From: Candidatus Omnitrophota bacterium
GTDB lineage: Bacteria > Omnitrophota > Gorgyraeia > JABMRG01
Assembly: GCA_013202935.1 (NCBI GenBank)
Contig: JABMRG010000050.1
Span: forward strand, 1 to 12,769
DNA length: 12,769 nucleotides
Direction: 5' to 3'
This document shows, one piece after another, positions 7,226 through 12,769 of this stretch (its first letter is position 1; every line of letters starts with the position of its first letter). A program made the translations under genes and the position numbers. The notes beneath the pieces were generated by a model that saw only the letters and a program-made list of their open reading frames with translations, was not told where the DNA came from and did not search any database.

Positions 7226-8029
7226 ATGAAGAGAGAACCTGCTGTGTGCGGACAGTTTTATCCAGCCACAGAAAGACTACTAAGAGAGCAGATCGAATCG
7301 ATGGTAGATAAGGATGCTGTCAGAGAAAAAGTATTGGGTGTTGTGTCACCCCATGCTGGATATATCTATTCAGGCCCTGTCGCAGGAAGCCTGTTTTCGC
7401 ATATAGAGATAACCGATACTGTTGTGATATTGGGCCCTAACCATACCGGCTTGGGCAGTACGTTCTCTTTATATGAAAAGGGGAGTTGGACTACTCCTTT
7501 AGGTGAAGTCAAGATTGATGAGAAGCTGGCAGCAGATATTAAGGAGCGCTGTGAGTTAATAGAAGGGGATGAGGCCGCCCATAGTCATGAACACTCTCTC
7601 GAAGTGCAGATTCCATTTATGCAGTATTTTAAGCCTGATTTTAAAATAGTGCCTATTGTTGTGAGCAACGCAAGCCATGAGTCATATGAGATGGTGGGCA
7701 ATGCTATAGCGGGCGCTATAAAGAAGAGCAGGCGACAAGTGCTGATAGTAGCAAGCAGCGATATGACACACTATGAACCGTATGAGTTGGCTAAGGCCAA
7801 GGACAAGATTGCGATAGACGCCATATTAAAGCTGGATGAGAAGCAACTTCTTGATAATATAAGTAAGCATGATATAACAATGTGTGGGTATATACCTACA
7901 ACCATCATGCTTATTGCCTCAAAGGCCTTGGGCGCTAAAAGCGCAAAACTTATCAAATACCAGACTAGTGGTGATATTTCAGGCGACTATAGTGCTGTAG
8001 TAGGTTACGCAGGAGTAATTGTGCAATGA
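7226..8029 (+). CDS. amrB: MEMO1 family protein (AmmeMemoRadiSam system protein B)
   Basis: This 267-aa protein belongs to the MEMO1/AmmeMemoRadiSam B family, related to the extradiol dioxygenase fold. Family landmarks are VVSPHAGYIYSGPVAG (His43), ILGPNHTG (His73), HSHEHSLEVQIPFMQ (119-133), SSDMTHYEPY (177-186) and DITMCGYIP (Cys220). His43, His73 and Cys220 correspond in context to the metal-binding residues reported for human MEMO1 (His49, His81, Cys244). GGAGTGAT (7213-7220), 5 nt before the ATG and inside the end of the previous gene, is a good Shine-Dalgarno sequence. Its usual genomic partners, the AMMECR1-domain protein and the radical SAM protein, are not in this window. The biochemical role in bacteria is poorly defined. 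Confidence 0.93.
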   Translation: MKREPAVCGQFYPATERLLREQIESMVDKDAVREKVLGVVSPHAGYIYSGPVAGSLFSHIEITDTVVILGPNHTGLGSTFSLYEKGSWTTPLGEVKIDEKLAADIKERCELIEGDEAAHSHEHSLEVQIPFMQYFKPDFKIVPIVVSNASHESYEMVGNAIAGAIKKSRRQVLIVASSDMTHYEPYELAKAKDKIAIDAILKLDEKQLLDNISKHDITMCGYIPTTIMLIASKALGAKSAKLIKYQTSGDISGDYSAVVGYAGVIVQ

Positions 8030-8820
8030 AAGATCAGGATAAGAAAAAGATAGCGTTTGTCTTTGGAGGTGGTTCTGCAAGGGGCCTTGCACATATTGGA
8101 GTGCTAAGAGTTTTAAGGCAAAACAATATCCCGGTAGATCTTGTTGTTGGCACAAGCATCGGCTCGCTTTTGGCGGCTATTTGCGGACTTGGGCTTTCGC
8201 TTAAGTCCATAGAGAATATAGCAGACAAGATGAAGTGGTGGGATTTAGCAGACTTTGTTATATCGAAGATCGGATTTCTAGAGGGCAGGAACCTGGAGAA
8301 GCTTATAAAAGAGTCGATTGAAAATAAGGGTTTCAAGGACCTGAAGATGCCACTTGGTATAGTCTGTACAGATATTGAAAATGGCGAGGAGGTAGTCCTT
8401 ACAACAGGAAGCTTAAGCAGGGCTATAAGAGCAAGTTGTTCTATACCCGGTATCTTTATGCCTGTTCGTATAGGCGGAAGGCTCTTAGTAGACGGTGGTT
8501 TAAAGAGCAATGTTCCTTCAGATGTTGCAAAAAGGATGGGGGCATCGTTTGTCATAGCTGTTGATGTCGGCTACTGCGTAAAGAAAGGTAAGATATCCAA
8601 TATATTTCAGATGGTATTTCAATCGACGCAGATTGTAGGCAATGAGCTGAATAAATACGAAGCAAAAGAAGCAGATAATGTAATAAAAGTCCATCTTAGC
8701 GATGAGTTCGATCAGATGGCATTCCACAGGGCAAAGGAGATAATCGCAGCAGGCGAAAGAGCAGCCAAGGCTGCCATGGGCTCGCTCATCATGCAGCTTA
8801 AAGAAGAAGGCTTGATGTAA
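8026..8820 (+). CDS. Patatin-like phospholipase, RssA type
   Basis: This 264-aa predicted lipid acyl hydrolase has a Ser-Asp dyad. The oxyanion-hole motif GGGSARG is at 14-20, the nucleophile elbow GTSIG at 42-46 (Ser44), and the catalytic Asp lies in LLVDGGLKSNVP (Asp156). There is no signal peptide, so it is cytoplasmic or membrane-associated. Length and motif spacing fit the bacterial RssA/YchK subgroup. Its ATG overlaps the stop codon of the MEMO gene by 4 nt (ATGA), with AGGAG at 8011-8015, so the two are translationally coupled. The actual lipid substrate is unknown. Confidence 0.92.
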   Translation: MKDQDKKKIAFVFGGGSARGLAHIGVLRVLRQNNIPVDLVVGTSIGSLLAAICGLGLSLKSIENIADKMKWWDLADFVISKIGFLEGRNLEKLIKESIENKGFKDLKMPLGIVCTDIENGEEVVLTTGSLSRAIRASCSIPGIFMPVRIGGRLLVDGGLKSNVPSDVAKRMGASFVIAVDVGYCVKKGKISNIFQMVFQSTQIVGNELNKYEAKEADNVIKVHLSDEFDQMAFHRAKEIIAAGERAAKAAMGSLIMQLKEEGLM

Positions 8821-8840
8821 ACTTTAAATTGGAGTATAAT
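8812..8840 (+). promoter_or_regulatory. Promoter of the DUF1844-rmuC pair, leaderless arrangement
   Basis: The -35-like TTGATG (8812-8817) overlaps the end of the patatin gene. A 17-nt spacer leads to a perfect TATAAT (8835-8840). Seven nt (ATAGGCT) separate the -10 from the ATG at 8848, which puts the expected start at the start codon. A GGAG at 8831-8834 is 13 nt from the ATG, too far for an ordinary Shine-Dalgarno, and would not be in a transcript from this promoter. Confidence 0.6.
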
Positions 8841-8847
8841 ATAGGCT

Positions 8848-9144
8848 ATGGAAAACCAGGAAAAAAATATAGAAGAGGCTCTAAAAGACGCAGGTAAAGA
8901 TTTCTCTGTATTTATCACAGGCTTAAGTATGCAGGCCCTTGTTTCACTGGGCGAGGTACCTAATCCTGTAGACAACAAAAAGTCAAAAAATCTTAGCCAC
9001 GCCAAATATATGATAGATACGCTGGATATGATAAAGGAAAAGACTAAGAACAACCTGACTGATCCTGAACAGAAACTGCTTGATGATGTACTATACCAGC
9101 TAAGGATGAAGTATCTCGAGCTAACCAAGAAAGAAAATGCATAG
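8848..9144 (+). CDS. DUF1844 family protein
   Basis: This 98-aa acidic-to-neutral cytoplasmic protein has no signal peptide or membrane segment. The core FSVFITGLSMQALVSLGEVPNP (about residues 19-40), followed by the AKYMIDTLDMIKEKTKNNLT segment and a C-terminal LRMKYLELTKKE helix, is the typical DUF1844 pattern. No biochemical function is established for the family. The gene has its own promoter, and its TAG stop is followed with no gap by the rmuC start codon, so the two must be co-expressed. Confidence 0.88.
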   Translation: MENQEKNIEEALKDAGKDFSVFITGLSMQALVSLGEVPNPVDNKKSKNLSHAKYMIDTLDMIKEKTKNNLTDPEQKLLDDVLYQLRMKYLELTKKENA

Positions 9145-10185
9145 ATGGATACAACGTTGATAGTAATTATAGCCGCACTCTCATTGGCAGTAATTATAAT
9201 GGTACTTCTGCTACTCTTCTTTTTTGCAAAGGGGAAAAAGGATATTTTCTCAAAAGAAGGCCTAAACCTGGTCTCAGATGTAGGTGCATTAAAATCATTG
9301 CTTTCAACAGTTGAGAATAACCAGAAGCTGCACCAGCAGATAATGCAGGAGCTTAAAGGCTTAGCACATAATGAGTCTAAGGCGGGCGATAAGATACAAT
9401 TGAATATAGAAGGTACACTACGGGCTGTTGAAGCCATAAGAGAGCAGTATGAAGAGTCGAAGAAGAAAGAAGATGAGAACTTTCAGTCGCTAAAGCGGCT
9501 TGAAAACGTAATTGCCGGCTCAAAGCAGAAGGGTATTGCTGGTGAGAATATTATAAGAGAAGCCCTAAGCATCTTTCCGCCTGATATGATACAGACAAAC
9601 TTTAAGGTAAAGGGCAAAGAGGTTGAGTTTGGGCTTGTATTATCAAATAAGAAGGTCATGCCCATAGATTCAAAATGGCCTTCCACAGAGTTGCTTGAGC
9701 TTATATCCAAAGAAGAAGACCCTGAGCAGATAGAGCGCTTATCACATAAGATACAGAAAGAGGTTGCAAAGAGGGTATCTGAGGTCAGTCAATACCTTGA
9801 CCCTAATACAACAACACCATGGGCTGTAGCAGCCATACCAGATTCCATGTACTCACTCTGCAAGGATGCACATTTGGCTGCCTACTCAAAGAATGTAATA
9901 CTCGTATCATATAGTATGTTGCTTCCGTATCTATTAATGTTCTTTAGCTTACACCTGCAATATGCATCCTCGATAGATATTGAGAATCTCACACACTATC
10001 TTATTGATATAAAAAGAAATATTGATGATATGGATGAGATATTGGAGAATAAGATAGAGAAGGCACAGACTATGCTCTCCAATGCCTCTTCAGAATACCG
10101 CCAGATATTAGGTTCTATAAAAGGTTCTATATCATCGCTTGAGACACAGAAATCTCAGTCACAGCAGGAAGTTACCCACCAGTAA
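9145..10185 (+). CDS. rmuC: DNA recombination protein RmuC family
   Basis: This 346-aa protein has an N-terminal membrane anchor (about residues 5-28). A charged coiled-coil region (about 45-125) precedes an RmuC domain (about 130-325). The domain includes KGIAGENIIREAL, VKGKEVEFGLVL, VMPIDSKWP, YLDPNTTTPWAVAAIPDSMY and the long ISSLETQ tail. In E. coli, RmuC limits recombination at inverted repeats and has a nuclease-like fold (known for the family). It is shorter than E. coli RmuC (about 475 aa), mainly in the coiled coil. The ATG directly follows the DUF1844 stop codon. No strong Shine-Dalgarno is visible, so translational coupling is likely. Confidence 0.92.
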   Translation: MDTTLIVIIAALSLAVIIMVLLLLFFFAKGKKDIFSKEGLNLVSDVGALKSLLSTVENNQKLHQQIMQELKGLAHNESKAGDKIQLNIEGTLRAVEAIREQYEESKKKEDENFQSLKRLENVIAGSKQKGIAGENIIREALSIFPPDMIQTNFKVKGKEVEFGLVLSNKKVMPIDSKWPSTELLELISKEEDPEQIERLSHKIQKEVAKRVSEVSQYLDPNTTTPWAVAAIPDSMYSLCKDAHLAAYSKNVILVSYSMLLPYLLMFFSLHLQYASSIDIENLTHYLIDIKRNIDDMDEILENKIEKAQTMLSNASSEYRQILGSIKGSISSLETQKSQSQQEVTHQ

Positions 10186-10209
10186 GCTTGGTCAACTAGA
10201 AGTATTACT

Positions 10210-10692
10210 ATGTATAAAGTTAAAAAGATTCTTTGCATAATAATTACTCTCCTTCTTATATCAAATTCCATTTTAATAGCAGCACCTTCCAACCAGAATA
10301 CCCTAAGGGCAATATCCACTACTAATGCTAAAACAACTATGTTCTTTGCAGGCTTTTTTGACCTATTCAGAGGCTCTGAATATAGAGCTATTAAGGCAGA
10401 GATAAGAAGAAGAGCAGGTAATCACCCTCATCTTTATATAGCTCCCAGGAATATAAAAGAGGCAAAGGCTGCTATGGCTGAATATGGAGATTTTGGTGTA
10501 CTTGTATGGGCAGATATTAGCAGAAAAGGCCTTGCTGCTGGCAGATATATTGTACAGATAATACCTCGAGCCAGATCCTCCGCAGCTGGTACATCTTCTA
10601 TGCCAGCCGGTTCTGATCCACCAACCGGCCCTGTAACAGGTGCAATAGATACAGGAAGACAGACACAAGGCGCAATCCAGCACTCTGGATAA
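10210..10692 (+). CDS. Hypothetical exported protein, 160 aa
   Basis: I do not recognise this protein. Residues 1-25 form a signal peptide (MYKVKKILCIIITLLLISNS..LIAAPS). A segment NTLRAISTTNAKTTMFFAGFFDLFRGSEY follows. A compact middle (about 55-118) contains AEIRRRAGNHPHLYIAPRNIKEAKAAMAEYGDFGVLVWADI and ends in GRYIVQIIPRA. The last 40 residues are low-complexity, rich in Gly, Ser, Pro and Thr, and look disordered. The gene lies 24 nt after rmuC, with no clear Shine-Dalgarno or promoter. It could be an intact small envelope protein or the N-terminal remnant of a larger one. The coding call rests on the coherent signal peptide and same-strand context. Confidence 0.65.
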   Translation: MYKVKKILCIIITLLLISNSILIAAPSNQNTLRAISTTNAKTTMFFAGFFDLFRGSEYRAIKAEIRRRAGNHPHLYIAPRNIKEAKAAMAEYGDFGVLVWADISRKGLAAGRYIVQIIPRARSSAAGTSSMPAGSDPPTGPVTGAIDTGRQTQGAIQHSG

Positions 10693-10706
10693 TATCCTAA
10701 ATTCTC

Positions 10707-10735
10707 TTTACTTCATTTATACTATCTGTTATACT
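10707..10735 (+). promoter_or_regulatory. Promoter of the membrane-protein gene, leaderless arrangement
   Basis: TTTACT (10707-10712), a 17-nt spacer and TATACT (10730-10735) form a reasonable promoter. It is 7 nt (ATCCCCT) before the ATG at 10743, which has no Shine-Dalgarno sequence. TTATACTAT occurs twice (10717-10725 and 10729-10737) with a 12-bp period, so an alternative upstream -10 box is possible. Confidence 0.55.
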
Positions 10736-10742
10736 ATCCCCT

Positions 10743-11711
10743 ATGAAAAATAAGCTTTTTACACTTCTTAGAGTATTAATAAGTTTTACACTTATAGTGC
10801 TGCTCATCTGGTTTTTGCGTGATAAGATTCCCGCTATGATAGATACTATAAAGACCGCTGATATGGGCCTATTATCGATAGGATTCTTTATATTCCTTTT
10901 TGCATTAATAATCATAGCCTTCAGGCTAATAAGAGTAATTTCTGTACAAACTATATATCTGAACGCGAAAGAGAGTATGTACCTTACCTTTATCGGGTAT
11001 TTCTTTAATAACTTTTTACCGACTTCATTTGGCGGCGATGCTGTAAAGGCATACTACGCTGGAAAGAAGTCTAATAACAAGGCAGGGGCATTCTCAGGAG
11101 TCTTTATGGATAGGGTGCTTGCTATGCTCCCCTTTACCTTGATACCTGCGCTTGCTGTTACATTCATGGCAAATAAGATAGACAATAAAGGGCTGATAAT
11201 CATAGTATATCTGCTCTTTCTCGGGTGTTTGGTCTTTTTGTGGCTTCTGTTGCATAAAGAGACAGCAAAGTATCTGGCGTATATCCTGGAACCGTTTAAG
11301 ACAAGCCTCTGGTATGAGAAGATAAAAAACGGATATGCATATTTAAATATTTATAGAAAACATAAGCTGGTTATGTTGCAGAGTTTTATTCTTTCTGTCC
11401 TGGCTCAAACCTGCTCTATCGTTTCTACATACTTTTTTGCAAGGGCTATAGGCATAGATTATGTAGGTATAGAGGTATTTTTTGTAGTAGTTCCTATTGT
11501 ATGGGTTATGACTCTGATACCATCTTTAAACGGCTTAGGCGTAAGAGAAGGAGGGTTTGTCTACCTTTTAAGGAGTTACATGCCGGAGGAGAAGGCCTTT
11601 GCCATATCTATAATGGTTCTTGCATCCTTAGCAATATTTGGCGTAATAGGCGGGATTATATACTCCTTTCAGAAGCACATATTTACTTTCAAAGAAGAGG
11701 AGCTTGAATAA
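10743..11711 (+). CDS. Flippase-like / lysylphosphatidylglycerol synthase-type membrane protein
   Basis: This 322-aa integral inner-membrane protein has about 8 predicted helices (near 10-26, 43-62, 80-95, 124-146, 152-171, 212-235, 244-262 and 287-311). Family hallmarks are NFLPTSFGGDAVKAYY (90-105) and IPSLNGLGVREGGFVYLL (259-276), typical of the LPG_synthase_TM/UPF0104 family. Members move or modify lipids, or are genes of unknown role near polysaccharide and lipid pathways. It lacks the soluble C-terminal aminoacyl-transfer domain of full-length MprF, so lipid lysinylation is unlikely. A flippase-like role is inference. The gene has its own promoter and its stop overlaps the next start codon by 1 nt. 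Confidence 0.88.
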   Translation: MKNKLFTLLRVLISFTLIVLLIWFLRDKIPAMIDTIKTADMGLLSIGFFIFLFALIIIAFRLIRVISVQTIYLNAKESMYLTFIGYFFNNFLPTSFGGDAVKAYYAGKKSNNKAGAFSGVFMDRVLAMLPFTLIPALAVTFMANKIDNKGLIIIVYLLFLGCLVFLWLLLHKETAKYLAYILEPFKTSLWYEKIKNGYAYLNIYRKHKLVMLQSFILSVLAQTCSIVSTYFFARAIGIDYVGIEVFFVVVPIVWVMTLIPSLNGLGVREGGFVYLLRSYMPEEKAFAISIMVLASLAIFGVIGGIIYSFQKHIFTFKEEELE

Positions 11712-11875
11712 TGGATAAAGAGCTGTTGGATATACTGGCCTGCCCTGCGTGTAAAACAGGTGTTAAGCTGGAAAGTGAAAAAATAGTCTGCACCGGCTGC
11801 GGTAGACGTTATCCTATTAAGGACGGTATACCGGTTATGTTAATTGATGAGGCAGAATTACCAGACGGGGAGTAA
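11711..11875 (+). CDS. Trm112-like zinc-ribbon protein, 54 aa
   Basis: This small protein begins MDKELLDILACPACKTGVKL, has a second pair of cysteines in CTGCGRRYPI and ends IPVMLIDEAELPDGE. CPAC (11-14) and CTGC (27-30) form a compact zinc ribbon, followed by the YPI-DGIPVML signature of the Trm112/UPF0434 family. In eukaryotes and archaea Trm112 activates methyltransferases. The bacterial short form is a presumed partner protein of unknown target. It overlaps the previous stop by 1 nt (TAATG) and ends 7 nt before aroQ, so it is part of one operon. Confidence 0.88.
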   Translation: MDKELLDILACPACKTGVKLESEKIVCTGCGRRYPIKDGIPVMLIDEAELPDGE

Positions 11876-11882
11876 AAAAGAG

Positions 11883-12320
11883 ATGAAAAAGATACTTATA
11901 ATCCACGGGCCAAACCTTAACCTTTTAGGTAAAAGAGAAGAGGATATCTACGGAAGCAAAAGCCTTGATGATATCAATAAATCATTAGAGGCTAAGGCAA
12001 AAGAACTAAGTGTATCGATTGAGGCGTTCCAGTCGAACATTGAGGGTGAGATAGTGCAGAAGATCCAGGAGGCCAGCTCTGAAGGCTTTAGCGCTATAGT
12101 GATGAATCCCGCTGCATATACGCATACGAGTGTTGCGATAAGGGACGCTGTAAGTGCCATAGATATACCTGTTATTGAGGTACATATATCAAACATCTAT
12201 GCAAGGGAAGAGTTCAGGCATACATCTCTGATAGCACCTGTTGCACAAGGACATATAGCAGGTTTTGGCGTGCAAAGTTATATATTGGGGCTTGAGGCTT
12301 GCGCAGACCTTATTAAATGA
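11883..12320 (+). CDS. aroQ: 3-dehydroquinate dehydratase, type II
   Basis: This 145-aa enzyme converts 3-dehydroquinate to 3-dehydroshikimate in the shikimate pathway. It acts in the cytoplasm, and the family usually forms dodecamers. All catalytic landmarks are present: GPNLNLLGKREEDIYG with Arg18 and Tyr23, FQSNIEGEIV (49-58), Asn75 in NPAAYTHTS, Glu99-His101 in EVHISN, and Arg108/Arg112 in YAREEFRH. Length is standard. The start at 11883 gives the canonical MKKILIIHGPNLNLLG N-terminus. An upstream in-frame ATG at 11844 would overlap the Trm112-like gene and add a foreign 13-residue tail. GGGGAG (11867-11872) is a weak, rather distant Shine-Dalgarno. Confidence 0.95.
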   Translation: MKKILIIHGPNLNLLGKREEDIYGSKSLDDINKSLEAKAKELSVSIEAFQSNIEGEIVQKIQEASSEGFSAIVMNPAAYTHTSVAIRDAVSAIDIPVIEVHISNIYAREEFRHTSLIAPVAQGHIAGFGVQSYILGLEACADLIK

Positions 12321-12769
12321 GGAATCCTGACAGAGTTGATAGATTAAAGAGTCGATTAAGGCGCCTTGGCTTAGACGCTCTTCTCATTTCAAATCCCTCA
12401 AATATATATTATTTAAGCGGATTTAATGGCCATGATTCGTACTCCCTTATCACGCAAGATAGAAAATACATAATAACAGATTTTAGGTATACTGAACAGG
12501 CAGAGAAAGAGACAGAAGGCTTTGAAATCATAGATAGGCCTTCCTCGCTCTTTAAAAAGACCGCAAGCCTCATAGCTAAGTGCTCACTTAAAAGAACAGG
12601 CTTTGAATCCAGCCATTTGACTGTAGGGGAAGCAGATATAATATCGGGCAGCATTAATAAGAAGCTATATTCTACATTTGGGCTTATTGGGAAGCTGCGT
12701 GCCATTAAAGATCAGCAGGAGATAAAGCTTATAAAGAGAGCAGCAGCTATTGCGAAAAAGGCCTACAAG
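12317..12769 (+). CDS. Xaa-Pro aminopeptidase/dipeptidase (M24 family), N-terminal part
   Basis: The first 151 residues begin MRNPDRVDRLKSRLRRLGLDALLISNPSNIYYLSGF. The creatinase/prolidase N-terminal domain is clear (LLISNPSNIYYLSGFNG, YIITDFRYTEQA, IGKLRAIKDQQEIKLIKRAAAIAKKAY). The metal-binding M24 catalytic half lies beyond the window end, so activity cannot be judged here. The ATG overlaps the aroQ stop by ATGA, indicating translational coupling. From memory, an aroQ - Xaa-Pro peptidase - elongation factor P order is common in bacteria, so efp may follow. Confidence 0.92.
   Translation, partial: MRNPDRVDRLKSRLRRLGLDALLISNPSNIYYLSGFNGHDSYSLITQDRKYIITDFRYTEQAEKETEGFEIIDRPSSLFKKTASLIAKCSLKRTGFESSHLTVGEADIISGSINKKLYSTFGLIGKLRAIKDQQEIKLIKRAAAIAKKAYK

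Noticed and set aside
8034..8555. 173-aa open frame on the minus strand
   Set aside because: It is fully antisense to the patatin-like gene, whose catalytic motifs are all intact. No family features are seen.
8712..9437. 241-aa open frame on the minus strand
   Set aside because: It lies opposite the patatin, DUF1844 and rmuC genes, has Ser/Phe-rich composition typical of an antisense shadow, and shows no recognisable motif.
10186..10209. A promoter for the 160-aa exported protein gene in the gap after rmuC
   Set aside because: TTGGTC is present, but no -10 box is at suitable spacing. Nothing better than chance is visible.
11844..11882. ATG at 11844 as start of aroQ
   Set aside because: It would overlap the Trm112-like gene and add 13 residues before the canonical MKKILIIHGPNLNLLG start of type II dehydroquinases.

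Overview
The window looks like a chromosomal stretch of a Gram-negative (diderm) bacterium with low-to-medium GC. Outer-membrane traffic is shown by a TonB-dependent receptor with a signal peptide and a TonB protein. The shikimate enzyme AroQ, ribosomal protein S21, RmuC and a DUF1844 protein are ordinary bacterial chromosomal genes. The mix of genes, with a small secreted protein carrying an 'NTLRAIS' segment, reminds me of Candidatus Omnitrophota and related uncultivated lineages. That assignment is inference and not firm. All supported genes lie on the + strand.

Region 1 (1-3161) is a vitamin B12 uptake module. A cobalamin riboswitch, whose outermost 5' strand is cut by the window edge, is followed by a clear intrinsic terminator and a btuB-like outer-membrane receptor. 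A tonB gene follows, with its own near-consensus promoter placed so that transcription would begin at or next to the start codon.

Region 2 (3160-3488) is non-coding. It holds a roughly 254-bp nested imperfect palindrome built from five copies of a GTGAAGTGTCCCC-type repeat and bounded by 17-bp inverted ends. It resembles a REP/MITE-like element without a transposase. Its left end overlaps the tonB stop codon. Its right end touches the promoter of the next gene, rpsU, where an 11-bp unit containing a -35 box is duplicated in tandem.

Region 3 (3489-8820) is a tightly packed gene run: rpsU (59 aa), a double-domain M16 zinc peptidase for the envelope, a TIM-barrel sugar isomerase/epimerase-like protein, a MEMO1-family protein (AmmeMemoRadiSam system protein B) and a patatin-like phospholipase of the RssA type. 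Most junctions overlap or nearly touch, so co-transcription is likely.

Region 4 (8812-10692) starts with a new promoter and contains a DUF1844 protein joined directly to rmuC, then an unrecognised small exported protein.

Region 5 (10707-12769) starts with another promoter. It contains a flippase/LPG-synthase-type membrane protein, a 54-aa zinc-ribbon Trm112-like protein, aroQ and the beginning of an M24 Xaa-Pro peptidase that runs off the window.

A recurring theme is that three promoters (before tonB, the DUF1844 gene and the membrane protein) have their -10 box only 6-7 nt before an ATG that lacks a usable Shine-Dalgarno sequence. This suggests leaderless mRNAs. rpsU and the receptor gene, in contrast, have strong Shine-Dalgarno sequences.
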